From contig JABANP010000133.1 in assembly GCA_013115135.1 (NCBI GenBank), positions 1 to 64,000 on the forward strand: a DNA stretch of 64,000 bases. Reading direction: 5' to 3'. The notes below the pieces were generated by a model. The model was given only the letters and a program-made list of their open reading frames with translations. It searched no databases and had not been told where the DNA came from. Of the stretch, positions 1 through 10,300 are shown one piece after another. This stretch comes from Perkinsus olseni. Its lineage: Eukaryota; Perkinsozoa; Perkinsida; Perkinsidae. The position numbers and the translations under genes are program-made. Numbering within the stretch: the first letter of the stretch is position 1; the number at the start of each line of letters is the position of its first letter.

Positions 1-471
1 ACGCACTGAGTTGTTGTTGACAGCCGTTCGAGTCCCATCTGTGGATGACTCAAAGTTACGCCCATTTTCTGTAACCATGACTAATCAACACAATAACCAG
101 TTCTTGTAACCAATGATCCTTACTGATAACCGAGTGATGTACACAGTGTAAACCCAATCGTATCCGAAGAACAATAGATACCTCAGAGGAATACACAGAT
201 AATAATCCAGCAAACACCACAGCCTGTGGTGTTTGCCTTATTCCTGTGGTCCACAGGAATAAGGCTTGCCAATGAGTCTTAAAACTTCACCTACTTGTCA
301 GTCTTATACAGACTTACACAGCGTCTAGGCTACGCAGCTAACACATATAGAGACAGACAAGATACTCAGAGACAATGACACAGATCAATATCAACGCAGA
401 TCAGTACTCGGAATCGCCACAGAATGACGCGCTCGCCACTTAATAGTCAAACTGCGCAAAGTCTCCCAACA
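1..471 (-). repeat. 3' LTR of retrotransposon 1 (partial)
   Basis: Window position 1 corresponds to 4557 of the other LTR, so about 17 bases are missing at the left edge. It carries a 35-bp insertion near 223-257, relative to the right copy, that folds into two adjacent hairpins. The duplicated gag start codon sits at 76-78 on the minus strand. Confidence 0.88.
210..263. repeat. Double foldback insertion in the left LTR of element 1
   Basis: Two perfect hairpins side by side: arms 210-222/224-236 (GCAAACACCACAG) and 237-249/251-263 (CTTATTCCTGTGG). The other LTR has a simple GCAAACACCACAGGAATAAG at the same place, so about 35 bases were gained as an inverted copy of flanking sequence. Confidence 0.9.
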
Positions 472-698
472 AACTCCCCCGGGATAGGGAATACATTCCC
501 TATATGGTAGCAAAAGCACGCAGTAGCCGACGCAAAATAATACAATACAAAATCAATAATCAAGAAGCACCTCAGGACTCACACTTAACGAGTAAGGGCT
601 CATGATTACTCAGTGTAGTCAACAGTAACTTCATACAGAAAAAACTCACTTACTGAGGAGTCAACTACGGCTCCTCTCAATCCTCTTCACAGACCTCG

Positions 699-3600
699 TC
701 AACTCACGATACTCCACTTAGCAAATTTCTCTTTATCAAAGAGACCACCTCTGGCAACTACACGTATACTTTCTGGTGAACCCACGTCAACACCCCAAGC
801 AAACTGGCTTGCGTCAACATAAACTAGCAAACTTTTACAGTCCACCAACCAAGGAACCTTAGTAGTCTCCGCAACCTTCTGGACATCCTTCATCCAGTCA
901 GCAGCTTCAGTACACAGGTCCTTAGGCAATGTAGTGTCCCAGTCGTACGCAGCAATCTTACGCATAATCAGTCGACCTTTCATACTCAACTCTGATGAAA
1001 TCCGCAAGGGGTCATAGAGAGAGTTCAACATAGCCAACACTGATCTTCTTGTAGTGGGGGGTACCGACGGAGCTTGAAACCCAACCTTCAGGTCATCTTC
1101 TTCTGCACCCAGCCAGACAACACCAAACACCTTCGCTGCTTCCCTCTGATTACACCACACAGTCTTCTGCACAGCCACAGGGAAACCATCTTCTTCAAAA
1201 CGCTGAACCAAGGCGTGTTGCTGCGTGATAATGTCTTTACCATCACCCACCAATAGCATCAAGTCATCCATGCACGGAAGGACCTCAGACTCGAATTCAC
1301 TCTGCTTTGACAATCTGTAGAGGACCTCACGCACATTCGCTGTCGACCAGGACGATCTCATCGCCAAACCAAAAGGTAGTACGTTGAATAAATAACTTTG
1401 ACCACGCCAATCAATACCCAAGTATGGTTGGTCACAGTCTCTCATCTGACGCCGTCCCAGAAAAATATCCGAGATACGCAGCATATCACACTCAGTAGTC
1501 TTCAGATACGGATTCAAAGACTGACAAACAATCACAGGACGGACTGGAGTAGTCGGGTGTCCAGTAGCCATCTTCTCAGCTTGTTCGTCATCAACAACAC
1601 AGCGTTGCTCATCATTACACAGCACCGACCAAGTGACAGCAAACCCGAGGATCTTGAACTGGTTTCTCCCAATGATGATACCAGGCTTACCAATACCACC
1701 CATTAGGATAAATGTAAGTAGCTTCCAAACAATATGACCCTGCTTGGAAATCTGCTTAACAAAGCATTTCCACGCTTTGTCCATATAACGCACCGTACCA
1801 TCAGCAAGCTTAACCCTCACCTTGGACGGAGTGTTCACTATACTACCAGCACCACGGGATACCAGTGACTCAGCAAAGTCTTCGCGAATAAACCCAACCG
1901 ACGCACCAGTATCCAATAACCCTTCAACTTTGACCAATTCATGAGGTGAATAGACCTCAAGAGTCGCAGTAACAATCCGATCTGCAAGTTCCATATCAGC
2001 TATAGTCTGGGCTTCACAAGAGATAGTCGACAGCTTCTGCTCGATTGGCGACTCTGTCGGCGACTCAGTCTGTGCCTCAGTCTGCGCTCCACCATTACCT
2101 CCCCCCGCTACAGAGGCAACAGTCTCTGTAGTTGGAGCAGAGGTCTCATAAACCATCTTAGTAGTGTACTCACTTACCGGTTGCTTGGGCTTTGGAGGCT
2201 CAGACCCAGCAGGTTTCCCACCATCTTTACCAGTAGAATTCTTCATTGATAACACTTGAGACCACGGTCTACGACATAGCCAGGATACATCACCAGTTTG
2301 ACCACACCGTTTACATCTCAGTGAACTTCTAGGCACAGCACAGAACGCAGCACGGTGACCTTCCTTCCCGCAGTTAAAGCACCTATTAGACCTCATAACA
2401 TAGTCCGCAGTGCAAAACGGAGAAGTATGATCACTCTTGCCACATCTCATACAGTTGTTCTTAGACTCAGCAGACACAGTATTACTCTGCTGATAACCAC
2501 CTGACTTCATCTGGTTACCCTTGTTACTCTTGTCACCATCAGGAGCAGTAGGAGTAACCATCTTCTGATTATTATCAGTCTCGACCCAGTTAACATCCGC
2601 GTTAGAATACCCAGTAGTCTTGTCAGATTTCCAAATAGCATTGTAATTTCTGACAAAGGTCTCATACTGTTTCCGATCCAAAGGATTAGAAAAGTACTCA
2701 GTGACCCTAGTAACCAGTGAGTCATAGTTAAGATCACGATCAAAATGTTCACGCAAAAACTGAACATCAGCCTCCGGTAACGCAGATCTCATCCGGGTCA
2801 TCTTCGTAGCATCCACCATCACAGTTGAAGTCTCAATCTCAACACTAAAGAAGGTACTCTGCAACCGATATAAAAACTCAGGCAGGGACTCCTTAACCGA
2901 CTTCTTAAGAGACTCCATCTTATCACTCTCAGCTTCTGGAGCATACTCAGACCGAAATTGCTCATCGAACAAGTTCCACAGAGTATAGAGCAGTTCAACT
3001 TGATCACCATCCAGGAAATTATCAGCACCCAGACGACTCATCATCTTGTCATTGAGCTGCTCATCCAGACACTCTAACATATACAGTACATGGACGCGAG
3101 CAATATTAAGAGACGCTTTATTCAAGTGCTCAATAATCTCACGCTCCACAGTAGCCCAGGTACGCTTATCAGCAGCACCCTTATAAGGGCCACCCTTTAA
3201 CTTCTTCACTTGAGAAACCAGCTTAGCAGAGGCCTGGTCAACACGGTCTTTAACAAAATCAAGTTGACCCAGAGTCAGTTCTTCATCACCACCACTAACT
3301 GGTAAATCAGAGGGCCTTTCACGCTGCCATGACGGAGGTAACGACCAGAACGAAGCCAGATACCCTCTCGTAGGCATACGATAACCCAAATTGTGCCTAG
3401 CCTGAGACTTCACAGGATTCTCTTGAGCAACATTACCAAGCCTAGAACCCAGGGAAACCACAGTAGGCGCCTTCTTCGAACCAACAGTCACAGGGGGCGA
3501 ACCAAACCTAGGACCCTCATACGGCGGAGTTCTACCGTAAGGATCGCCTTGTAACCTAGGGTCAGCTTTATAGGCTGGCCCAGAATCTCTCACAGAACTC

Positions 3601-4634
3601 AACCGCGGAACTTGCCAATCGTCAAACCCAGGACGTCTCTGAGTGGGAACCGTATAGTTAGTCTTACCCACCGCTGGAGCTTTGACTCGTTGAGCACGTT
3701 CCGTAACAAACCTATCAGCAGCCATACCACCAGCAAAGGACACAGTATCATTTGCAGAGCCCTTACGAGGGGTACCCACCGATGGGGTGTGTGCTGGTAG
3801 CCTAGACTCCATTGTAGACTCACCAGGAACACCATTCAACTTATTACGCATATCTTCGATCCCAGACGATAAAGAGTCCAACCGAGAGAATAACGTAGCA
3901 TTAATATCGTCTTGGTCAGATCTATGAGTCTGTAATAACTTTAACGACTCTAACATAGCACCCTGATTACCCACCAATTGCGCCAACATATCGTTGATAT
4001 TAGTAGATTCAGGACCCAGTGGAGCCGACTGACGAACATTCTTTGAAAGCAAAGAACTTGTACCAGAAGGAATTTTACCCAGAGACGGATCAACTGATTT
4101 AGACTCAGGTTTTGGGACAGTATTACGCTGGAGCCCTTTGCCCTTATCCTGCACAGATTCACCACCCTGAATAATACCTTCCTCCTCACTTTCCTCCGAT
4201 TCCTTGCTAGGAACTTCCTCTTGCGAAGTCGTTTCAGCAGGAGTAGAATCATTGGACACAGAAGGAAATAACTCAGTTTGCTGTGCATCACGCTGACCAA
4301 TAGAGCCAGTAGGGTCAACAGGAGGAGCTTCACCATACAACTTCTCATAGGCCTCACGATATAAAGCAGACTCAGTTTCACTATAAACATTGATACCCTG
4401 CTCACTACCCATAAGAAGCGCATAGACATCCTCACGACGCAGAGGCACAGACAGCCCTCTTAGATAACATAGACCCTCCCATTGATCACGCTTTAACTGA
4501 CCCAGAAGCGGAGGCGTCCAACAAGGAGCTGCTACCAATTGTTGGGAGCCGGAAGCACGCACTGAGTTATTGTTGACAGCCGTTCGAGTCCCATCTGTGG
4601 ATGACTCAGAGTTACGCCCATTTTCAGTAACCAT
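699..4634 (-). CDS. Gag-protease-reverse transcriptase polyprotein of LTR element 1
   Basis: A 1311-residue uninterrupted frame. The first ~700 residues are a long acidic/serine-rich Gag. Three zinc-knuckle-like Cys/His clusters follow at about residues 728-800 (CMRCGKSDHTSPFC, CFNCGKEGHRAAFC and a third that lacks the canonical His). A retropepsin motif, LLDTGASVGF, is at about 905. The reverse transcriptase has a VLPFGLAM palm segment and the catalytic box CMDD at about 1121, and an RNase H start, VYVDASQFAWG, at about 1275. The RT lacks a clear amino-terminal fingers region, and the frame stops soon after RNase H begins, so the 3' half of pol (rest of RNase H, integrase) is missing. Gag and Pol are fused in one frame with no frameshift. 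The start at 4634 is the first Met and lies inside the LTR. Confidence 0.9.
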   Translation of the reverse strand: MVTENGRNSESSTDGTRTAVNNNSVRASGSQQLVAAPCWTPPLLGQLKRDQWEGLCYLRGLSVPLRREDVYALLMGSEQGINVYSETESALYREAYEKLYGEAPPVDPTGSIGQRDAQQTELFPSVSNDSTPAETTSQEEVPSKESEESEEEGIIQGGESVQDKGKGLQRNTVPKPESKSVDPSLGKIPSGTSSLLSKNVRQSAPLGPESTNINDMLAQLVGNQGAMLESLKLLQTHRSDQDDINATLFSRLDSLSSGIEDMRNKLNGVPGESTMESRLPAHTPSVGTPRKGSANDTVSFAGGMAADRFVTERAQRVKAPAVGKTNYTVPTQRRPGFDDWQVPRLSSVRDSGPAYKADPRLQGDPYGRTPPYEGPRFGSPPVTVGSKKAPTVVSLGSRLGNVAQENPVKSQARHNLGYRMPTRGYLASFWSLPPSWQRERPSDLPVSGGDEELTLGQLDFVKDRVDQASAKLVSQVKKLKGGPYKGAADKRTWATVEREIIEHLNKASLNIARVHVLYMLECLDEQLNDKMMSRLGADNFLDGDQVELLYTLWNLFDEQFRSEYAPEAESDKMESLKKSVKESLPEFLYRLQSTFFSVEIETSTVMVDATKMTRMRSALPEADVQFLREHFDRDLNYDSLVTRVTEYFSNPLDRKQYETFVRNYNAIWKSDKTTGYSNADVNWVETDNNQKMVTPTAPDGDKSNKGNQMKSGGYQQSNTVSAESKNNCMRCGKSDHTSPFCTADYVMRSNRCFNCGKEGHRAAFCAVPRSSLRCKRCGQTGDVSWLCRRPWSQVLSMKNSTGKDGGKPAGSEPPKPKQPVSEYTTKMVYETSAPTTETVASVAGGGNGGAQTEAQTESPTESPIEQKLSTISCEAQTIADMELADRIVTATLEVYSPHELVKVEGLLDTGASVGFIREDFAESLVSRGAGSIVNTPSKVRVKLADGTVRYMDKAWKCFVKQISKQGHIVWKLLTFILMGGIGKPGIIIGRNQFKILGFAVTWSVLCNDEQRCVVDDEQAEKMATGHPTTPVRPVIVCQSLNPYLKTTECDMLRISDIFLGRRQMRDCDQPYLGIDWRGQSYLFNVLPFGLAMRSSWSTANVREVLYRLSKQSEFESEVLPCMDDLMLLVGDGKDIITQQHALVQRFEEDGFPVAVQKTVWCNQREAAKVFGVVWLGAEEDDLKVGFQAPSVPPTTRRSVLAMLNSLYDPLRISSELSMKGRLIMRKIAAYDWDTTLPKDLCTEAADWMKDVQKVAETTKVPWLVDCKSLLVYVDASQFAWGVDVGSPESIRVVARGGLFDKEKFAKWSIVS

Positions 4635-4992
4635 GACTAATCAACACAATAACCAGTTCTTGTAACCAATGATCCTTACTGATAACCGAGTGATGTACAC
4701 AGTGTAAACCCAATCGTATCCGAAGAGCAATAGATACCTCAGAGGAATACACAGATAATAACCCAGCAAACACCACAGGAATAAGGCTTGCCAATAAGTC
4801 TTATAACTTCACCTACTTCTCAGTCTTATACAGACTTACACAGCGTCTAGGCTACGCAGCTAACACATATAGAGACAGACAAGATACTCAGAGACAATGA
4901 CACAGATCAATATCAACGCAGATCAGTACTCGGAATCGCCACAGAATGACGCGCTCGCCACAAATAGTCAAACTGCGCAAAGTCTCCCAACA
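4540..4992 (-). repeat. 5' LTR of retrotransposon 1 (453 bp)
   Basis: This is nearly the same sequence as 1-471, ignoring a 35-bp insertion in the left copy. It starts and ends with the inverted repeat TGTTGGGAG / CTCCCAACA. The start codon of the gag-pol frame (4634) lies inside it, so about 31 codons of coding sequence are LTR-encoded. Confidence 0.9.
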
Positions 4993-5591
4993 TCGCTGAC
5001 AGGAGATGGCTTAGTCACTGTGACTGAGCTAACTCCCGATAACTCCAGGTACGTGCCACGTAACGTACGAAGCTCCATATGCTACACGGGGAGTCACGCC
5101 GTGTCAATGACAGCGCTGATGCGAATTCTCAAGGACCTTGTAGCGAATTCTTTTGCTCACCCCGGCGTTTCACGACCATCTGACTCAAAAGATATTCCAC
5201 ATCCAAGAAATATCTGACTATTGATTCAGCGTGCATAACAGACCAGTGTTATCGTGCAGTTGACAGCTCTCTTCCCGAGATCATATGATGACCGAATCTT
5301 CCACGTGTGAGAAAATATTGTACTCAACTGACTGTGTTGCTCCAGGACTCCTCTTGTGACTGTCTCCCTTGCTAGCCTAGCCATGTATTGATGTTACTAC
5401 TCAAGTCATAACTCAAGAACCACTGTAAACGACTCTTGTTGAGCTATCCAATCTAACACCATGATAAGATAGTTAGGGTTAGAAAAACGAGCTATGACAT
5501 CCTAAATCACCAATTAGTGACACCAACACGGATGGCCTCAGATTGACTAACATGACGTTCCGAACAAACTCGGGAATATCAGGAAAGACTG
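4993..5591. other. Intergenic, no gene recognised
   Basis: A plus-strand frame at 4897-5217 begins inside the LTR and runs into flanking DNA. It resembles nothing I know and is probably fortuitous. The rest is AT-rich spacer without visible motifs. Confidence 0.5.
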
Positions 5592-6641
5592 TCAGTCCTG
5601 TGAGGTAGTGGGAACAATACAGTGCAACATGATCGAGTTCTGCGGCCTAGGCTCGAGAAAAGGCTTCCAAACTTCTACAAAGACCGCCTTCGGATATTCT
5701 GACACAACCTCCCATAACCCGCCGTCGGGTCTAGCGTAGATATCATAAGGCTCAGATGCACCCTGGAAGACGGCAAGGATGGTCTCAGTGATGAGGTCCA
5801 CTTGCCATAACCTCTCTTGTTCCAGCGACCCGAACCAGCCGACATGGTTGCTTACGGTGAGGGATGTGAACTTCACCCCGTGATGTTGAAGGAAGGGGGT
5901 GCAGGTGTCCTCGGAGCCGGGACCACCACGACCACGGGTCCACTTGTATGCATTAGAGGGACCCTCACCATCCATCCAGAATAAGGTAGCCTTCCCATTC
6001 AGCATCGTCGCTGAAACAGGATACAAATCCCCCGAAGCTATGGTCCTATAGCGACCAATATCGTGTCCAACATCGATTTCCACGAGAATGTCGCTTCGTT
6101 CCATGCCCAAGTCAGTTGTAGTCGCGTAAATGAAGGCGTCATCGCAACTCGTAGCAAAGGAGATAAGATCCCTCCTTCGATCGTCCCCAGACCACGGTCG
6201 CAGTGACCAACGATGCTCCTCGGATAAGTCAGGGATGAAATCATAGGTCAGTGGAACGCGGTAGAAGTAATCCCCATCGCCCAATATGTATACGAAATCC
6301 TGTGTAGTGTGGACACAATTGGCACCACCGTCTGGACCTTGCGCGAAAACCAACTGGAACCCTTGTTCATCGCAATCGAGTCTCCAGAAAAAATTGTGCT
6401 CGGGGTTATGAGTCTTAGTGTGCAGGTCCAAAACTCCACCCTGCAGAGCTGAAAGGCCATACCCTTCTTGAGCGAACAGGGAGATCCTGCTAGCCCTCTC
6501 GAGCCCCTCAACCTGTGGGTGCGCCATCTTCCACACCTCCGACAGGCAGTCTTCCGGCATACCCCTCATCCTCTTGTCGAGATAGTGAAGGATGCCGCTC
6601 GTAACCCGTCTCAGCTCGGCGCGGTCGTACAGGGTGGTCAT
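5592..6641 (-). CDS. Hypothetical protein, single exon, 349 residues
   Basis: A long frame with no visible intron, starting at the Met codon 6641 and ending at 5592. The composition is that of a soluble globular protein, rich in Trp, Gly, Asp and aromatic residues. Repeated beta-strand-like segments suggest a beta-propeller, for example DFVYILGDGDYFYRV, DAFIYATTTDLG, KATLFWMDGEGPS and HVGWFGSLEQERLWQVD. The fold is inferred; no family motif was recognised. There is no signal peptide and no membrane segment. It lies between LTR element 1 and the MTHFR gene, with the same orientation as both. No function is proposed. Confidence 0.6.
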   Translation of the reverse strand: MTTLYDRAELRRVTSGILHYLDKRMRGMPEDCLSEVWKMAHPQVEGLERASRISLFAQEGYGLSALQGGVLDLHTKTHNPEHNFFWRLDCDEQGFQLVFAQGPDGGANCVHTTQDFVYILGDGDYFYRVPLTYDFIPDLSEEHRWSLRPWSGDDRRRDLISFATSCDDAFIYATTTDLGMERSDILVEIDVGHDIGRYRTIASGDLYPVSATMLNGKATLFWMDGEGPSNAYKWTRGRGGPGSEDTCTPFLQHHGVKFTSLTVSNHVGWFGSLEQERLWQVDLITETILAVFQGASEPYDIYARPDGGLWEVVSEYPKAVFVEVWKPFLEPRPQNSIMLHCIVPTTSQD

Positions 6642-6719
6642 TGTTACAAGGCCGATTCACCTACCATCGCTGGTCCACCGACAGACTTACTGATGGGAGT
6701 CACTCGGGAGTATTGAATG

Positions 6720-7349
6720 ACGATCACGCTTCCTACGCTTGTTTTGTCGAGGCCCACTGCCATCACTCCCATCTATTACTATGTGGGTGCAATAGCGTAG
6801 ATAGTGTTAATGCAAAAGCCATCCGCCTATTGAGAACATTAACCCCTGGCACTGTTATACTGGCACCGAAGGATACACGGGATGGGAAGCACAAGAGGCA
6901 AACTTGAATGAATAGCCCGTCGAGTCGGGGGCCCTCACACATCCTATGTAGTAGACGCGAAACAGTCGGGCATATCTAGTCGCGAGACTAAGCCTAGCAC
7001 TAGCATTGTATGGCACAGGAATTCACCCCCATTGAGCACTCAACAACGCTCACCGTATTTTGGAGACACAATTTCTGCTCATCCACTCATTCGCGAGCCG
7101 AACAAGACTCCAGCTGTACCATGAGGAAGATGACCTAGAGTGGCGCAAATGATGTAATGTCGTTCTTCGTCTCGTGTCTCGGGGAGAGGTCAGTGGGCTT
7201 GGGGCGTGGAGAGTAGACCTCCGCTATGACCGCCAAGGACGTCTGCAGTGAAGGGACGGTGCAGGCTTGTGAGGGGCGCTGGGGATGGAAACTGGCCGTG
7301 CTCACCTCCGGCACCTCATGACCATCCGACTCCGAGGGATTCTCGATCC
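6720..7349. other. Intergenic, no gene recognised
   Basis: Only short overlapping frames on both strands. This is the presumed 3' flank of the MTHFR gene and upstream region of the 349-residue gene. Confidence 0.4.
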
Positions 7350-10300
7350 TCAATGTTTCCTGAGAACGGTAGTTTGGTGACTCCCAGTAGCACCCGGGGA
7401 CCGAATGGGAAGCACGAACGATTGGCAGGACAGAATGAGTCTGTCAACTAGGGTCAGTTGGTGAGAGCGTGGCCTTACCCAGGGTATCGGAGTGCAGATC
7501 TTAGTCAACTTCGAGAACAAGTCACCAGCAACAAAGTCGTTATCGACTACTGTACAAAGGAAATAATGGTCACGGATAAAACTGAGGACCTGAGGGTACG
7601 CAAGCGTGCGTGCGGACAGGACGACGAGGAGGTAGTGACCTGTCTTGACTGATGATCGTCCTCGGGGTAGACGTCCATCCACTCATTCCACAGAGCAAAC
7701 GCCTCGTCTTTCCACGCCTGAGTAAGAGCGCTCAGGCGGGCATGCCTACGGGAGCGAGCACGTACCATGAAGCTGGTGACATCAACAACAGTCGGCTGTA
7801 TGATCTCGCTGTTAGGGAAGACCCCCCAGGTGACGGCGTTGACCTGGCCTTGAGGTGGGATGTTGGACTTCACCTTCGACCCGTCAGCCGTCACTGCCAT
7901 GTACGATATCGACTCGTACTTCTCCCCTTCTATGCCCTGAGGACACCCCTCATCAGCCTTGAACGCACACGTGCTGCATCTCCTTACCCTTATGAGTTGC
8001 TCGAGCTGAGACTCCGGGCAGAAGAACTCGACGTAGGCCTTCTGATAGACGAAGCCTCCACCGGGGCCCCAACCAACGTACGGGTCAGTCGACAGCGCAC
8101 CGTTTACGCTGAGTACCATCCAGTCGAGCGCTGATGAATCTTTCGGGAATCCTACCGAGGTTGACTGTTGATGGTGAGCATGTTGCATTGGTTCAATCGT
8201 ATAAGTTGTTTCTGGATGAAGAGCGTCTCCTCAGTCGGGCTCTCTGTACACCATGGCAGCCGCTTAACTTCGCCCTTGATAAAGGCTGTGAAAACCTGCA
8301 CGAATCGGCCTGGTGGAAGGAGGCAGGTCTATCGTAGGCTCACTCGTCTAACATGATCACCATTCGGGACGTGGTCACCCCACATGCGACGTCGGTCTGC
8401 TGCCACCTGCCACAGAGAGCTGCTCAGCTACTACGGTATTGTTATTTACCTTATCCTGAGTCTCCTTAGAATAAGAACGGAAGTTGAGCTCGAAGTCACC
8501 GTAGGCCGCAGAGGCTTGATTTCCGAGACGACCTGCAGGCAAGAGTGTGCAGAGACAACAGCAGCAGGAGGGGGTACCGTTGGGGAATTCGTCCCAGCAA
8601 CTGGTCCGCTGGATGAAACTCTTCTGTCGATTGCTCCAGAATATCGGCCGGACATTCTCCTCCTGCCGACTGGACGCTTTAGAGGGCCTCCAAGGCAGGG
8701 CCTGCCCAGCGAGAAAGTAGAGATGGTGGAGGGTGGCTGACCGCCTACCCGAGTAGCCACATGAGAGTCGACCATCATGAGACGTTCGATGATTCGGCTG
8801 ACTGAACTCTCGAGGTTAAGGGTATAGAAGTGAAGGCCACCACTGGAGTGGCAATGGTCGACACCGTAGGACATGATTTGGGAACCTAACAAGTTAGCAG
8901 TAGCTCGAGAGAGATGTCGCATACGGAGAGGCCTACACATCGCCACACAAATCTCCACTCCTAGGTCCTTCACCTTCTGGTCGTCCCCCTTGACCTGCTC
9001 CAGCTGATCAGCTATCGCCCTCGGTACCTACAAGTGAGGCACTCACGCGTCGTCCTGTCAATCACCATTCGCCCGACTCACTTTATGGATTGTTTGCTCA
9101 TGGCAATAAAATCCCAGTTCTTTCAGAACACAAAAGCCTCAGGTTAAGCAGAGAGTAATATCAAGTTGTGTATAATATAGTGCACAACCAGAAACACTGA
9201 TTAACTATGAGGATATCACCACAGAGGGAGTGGAGAGAGTCCAATACCAATACCAATGAAAACCACAATTGGATGGACTGAATCATAGTCTCAATACTAG
9301 CCACAGCTTAGCGGGCTAGATGCACACAACATCAATTGTGCAGAACGTCCCAGAAAGATGCGAACTACAGGAGCTCCCAGATTGAAACATTCCAGTAGCC
9401 CCCTCATGTAGTTGGCACGATCTGGTAGAATAACTCATAACCTATCAAATAACGATACCCCACTGCTGCAACAAGCTTCTACCCTCTTTGCTCAAGGTAA
9501 GTGAACCTGTCAGCTTAAAGGGGGGAGCAAGTACAGTGCTAACAGGATAGCTCTTAAGACACGGAAGAGCATTCCTAGGGGATCGTTTACTACGCACTAT
9601 CGTATCAGAAACTGACCCGACACTACGGTCTGGCAGAACCCACAGAGGATAAAAATAACGATTAGTATCATTTCTCTCATAAAGATGCAACTGGATGCTA
9701 TCACTTAAGTCATCAACGGCCACCGGTTTACCACAGGCAATGGTATTGGTCTTCTTGTCATCCATTACGAATAACATATAATGAACCGATCCATCCGCGA
9801 TAATACCCTTCACTGTAGATAAATCTACCGCAGCCGGGGCCACGCGTGTGGCCACATCTATTCCAAACCACACAGGAGTAGACGGTTGGAGAGCATAGAC
9901 ATGCCGTATGGCGACATGAAAAGAATAGCCCAGAGCATCTTCGAGGGTTACCTTGTTACCATCAACGTTTACTATACGAAATGGCCCTTCTCCACGGTAA
10001 TAGGCCAAATTGTTAACAACAATACCGTCATTAGCTCGGAGGTAGTGAGATGCCACTATCCTTCGATCCAACGCCTCAGTAGACGAGTCCACGAGGTGAA
10101 TGTTGCGATCACAATCAGCCTCAGACAGAACTGACCGAAGAGAAGAGAGTAGACCTTTTACATCAAAGTCACGAGCCAAAGAGCATATATCGGCGTCAGT
10201 GTCAGCCTGCTCTGCCGCATAAGCCAACATAGGCAACAAGCCCCTAGGGGGGTTCTGACCGAAGACCAGTGCTGCACTAGTGCAGTCACTAAGAGTAGTA

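Larger units (their letters stand above)
1..4992 (-). mobile_element. LTR retrotransposon 1, integrase-less, left LTR cut by window edge
   Basis: The element reads right to left. Its 5' LTR is 4540-4992 and its 3' LTR is 1-471, of which about 17 bases lie outside the window. The LTR has 9-bp terminal inverted repeats (TGTTGGGAG / CTCCCAACA). A purine-rich tract (GGGGGAGTT on the minus strand, about 472-480) abuts the 3' LTR, as expected for a polypurine tract. Two bases inside the 5' LTR, the minus strand reads TGGTAGCAGCTCC (4525-4537), a plausible primer-binding site. Its first nine bases match the complement of the eukaryotic initiator tRNA-Met 3' end, recalled from memory. Between the LTRs lies one gag-protease-RT frame. 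The RNase H domain is cut short and there is no integrase, so the copy looks non-autonomous. The target duplication cannot be checked because the left flank is outside the window. Confidence 0.9.

Noticed and set aside
4897..5217. 106-codon plus-strand frame starting inside the LTR
   Set aside because: No homology recognised; antisense to the retrotransposon and equally explained by chance.
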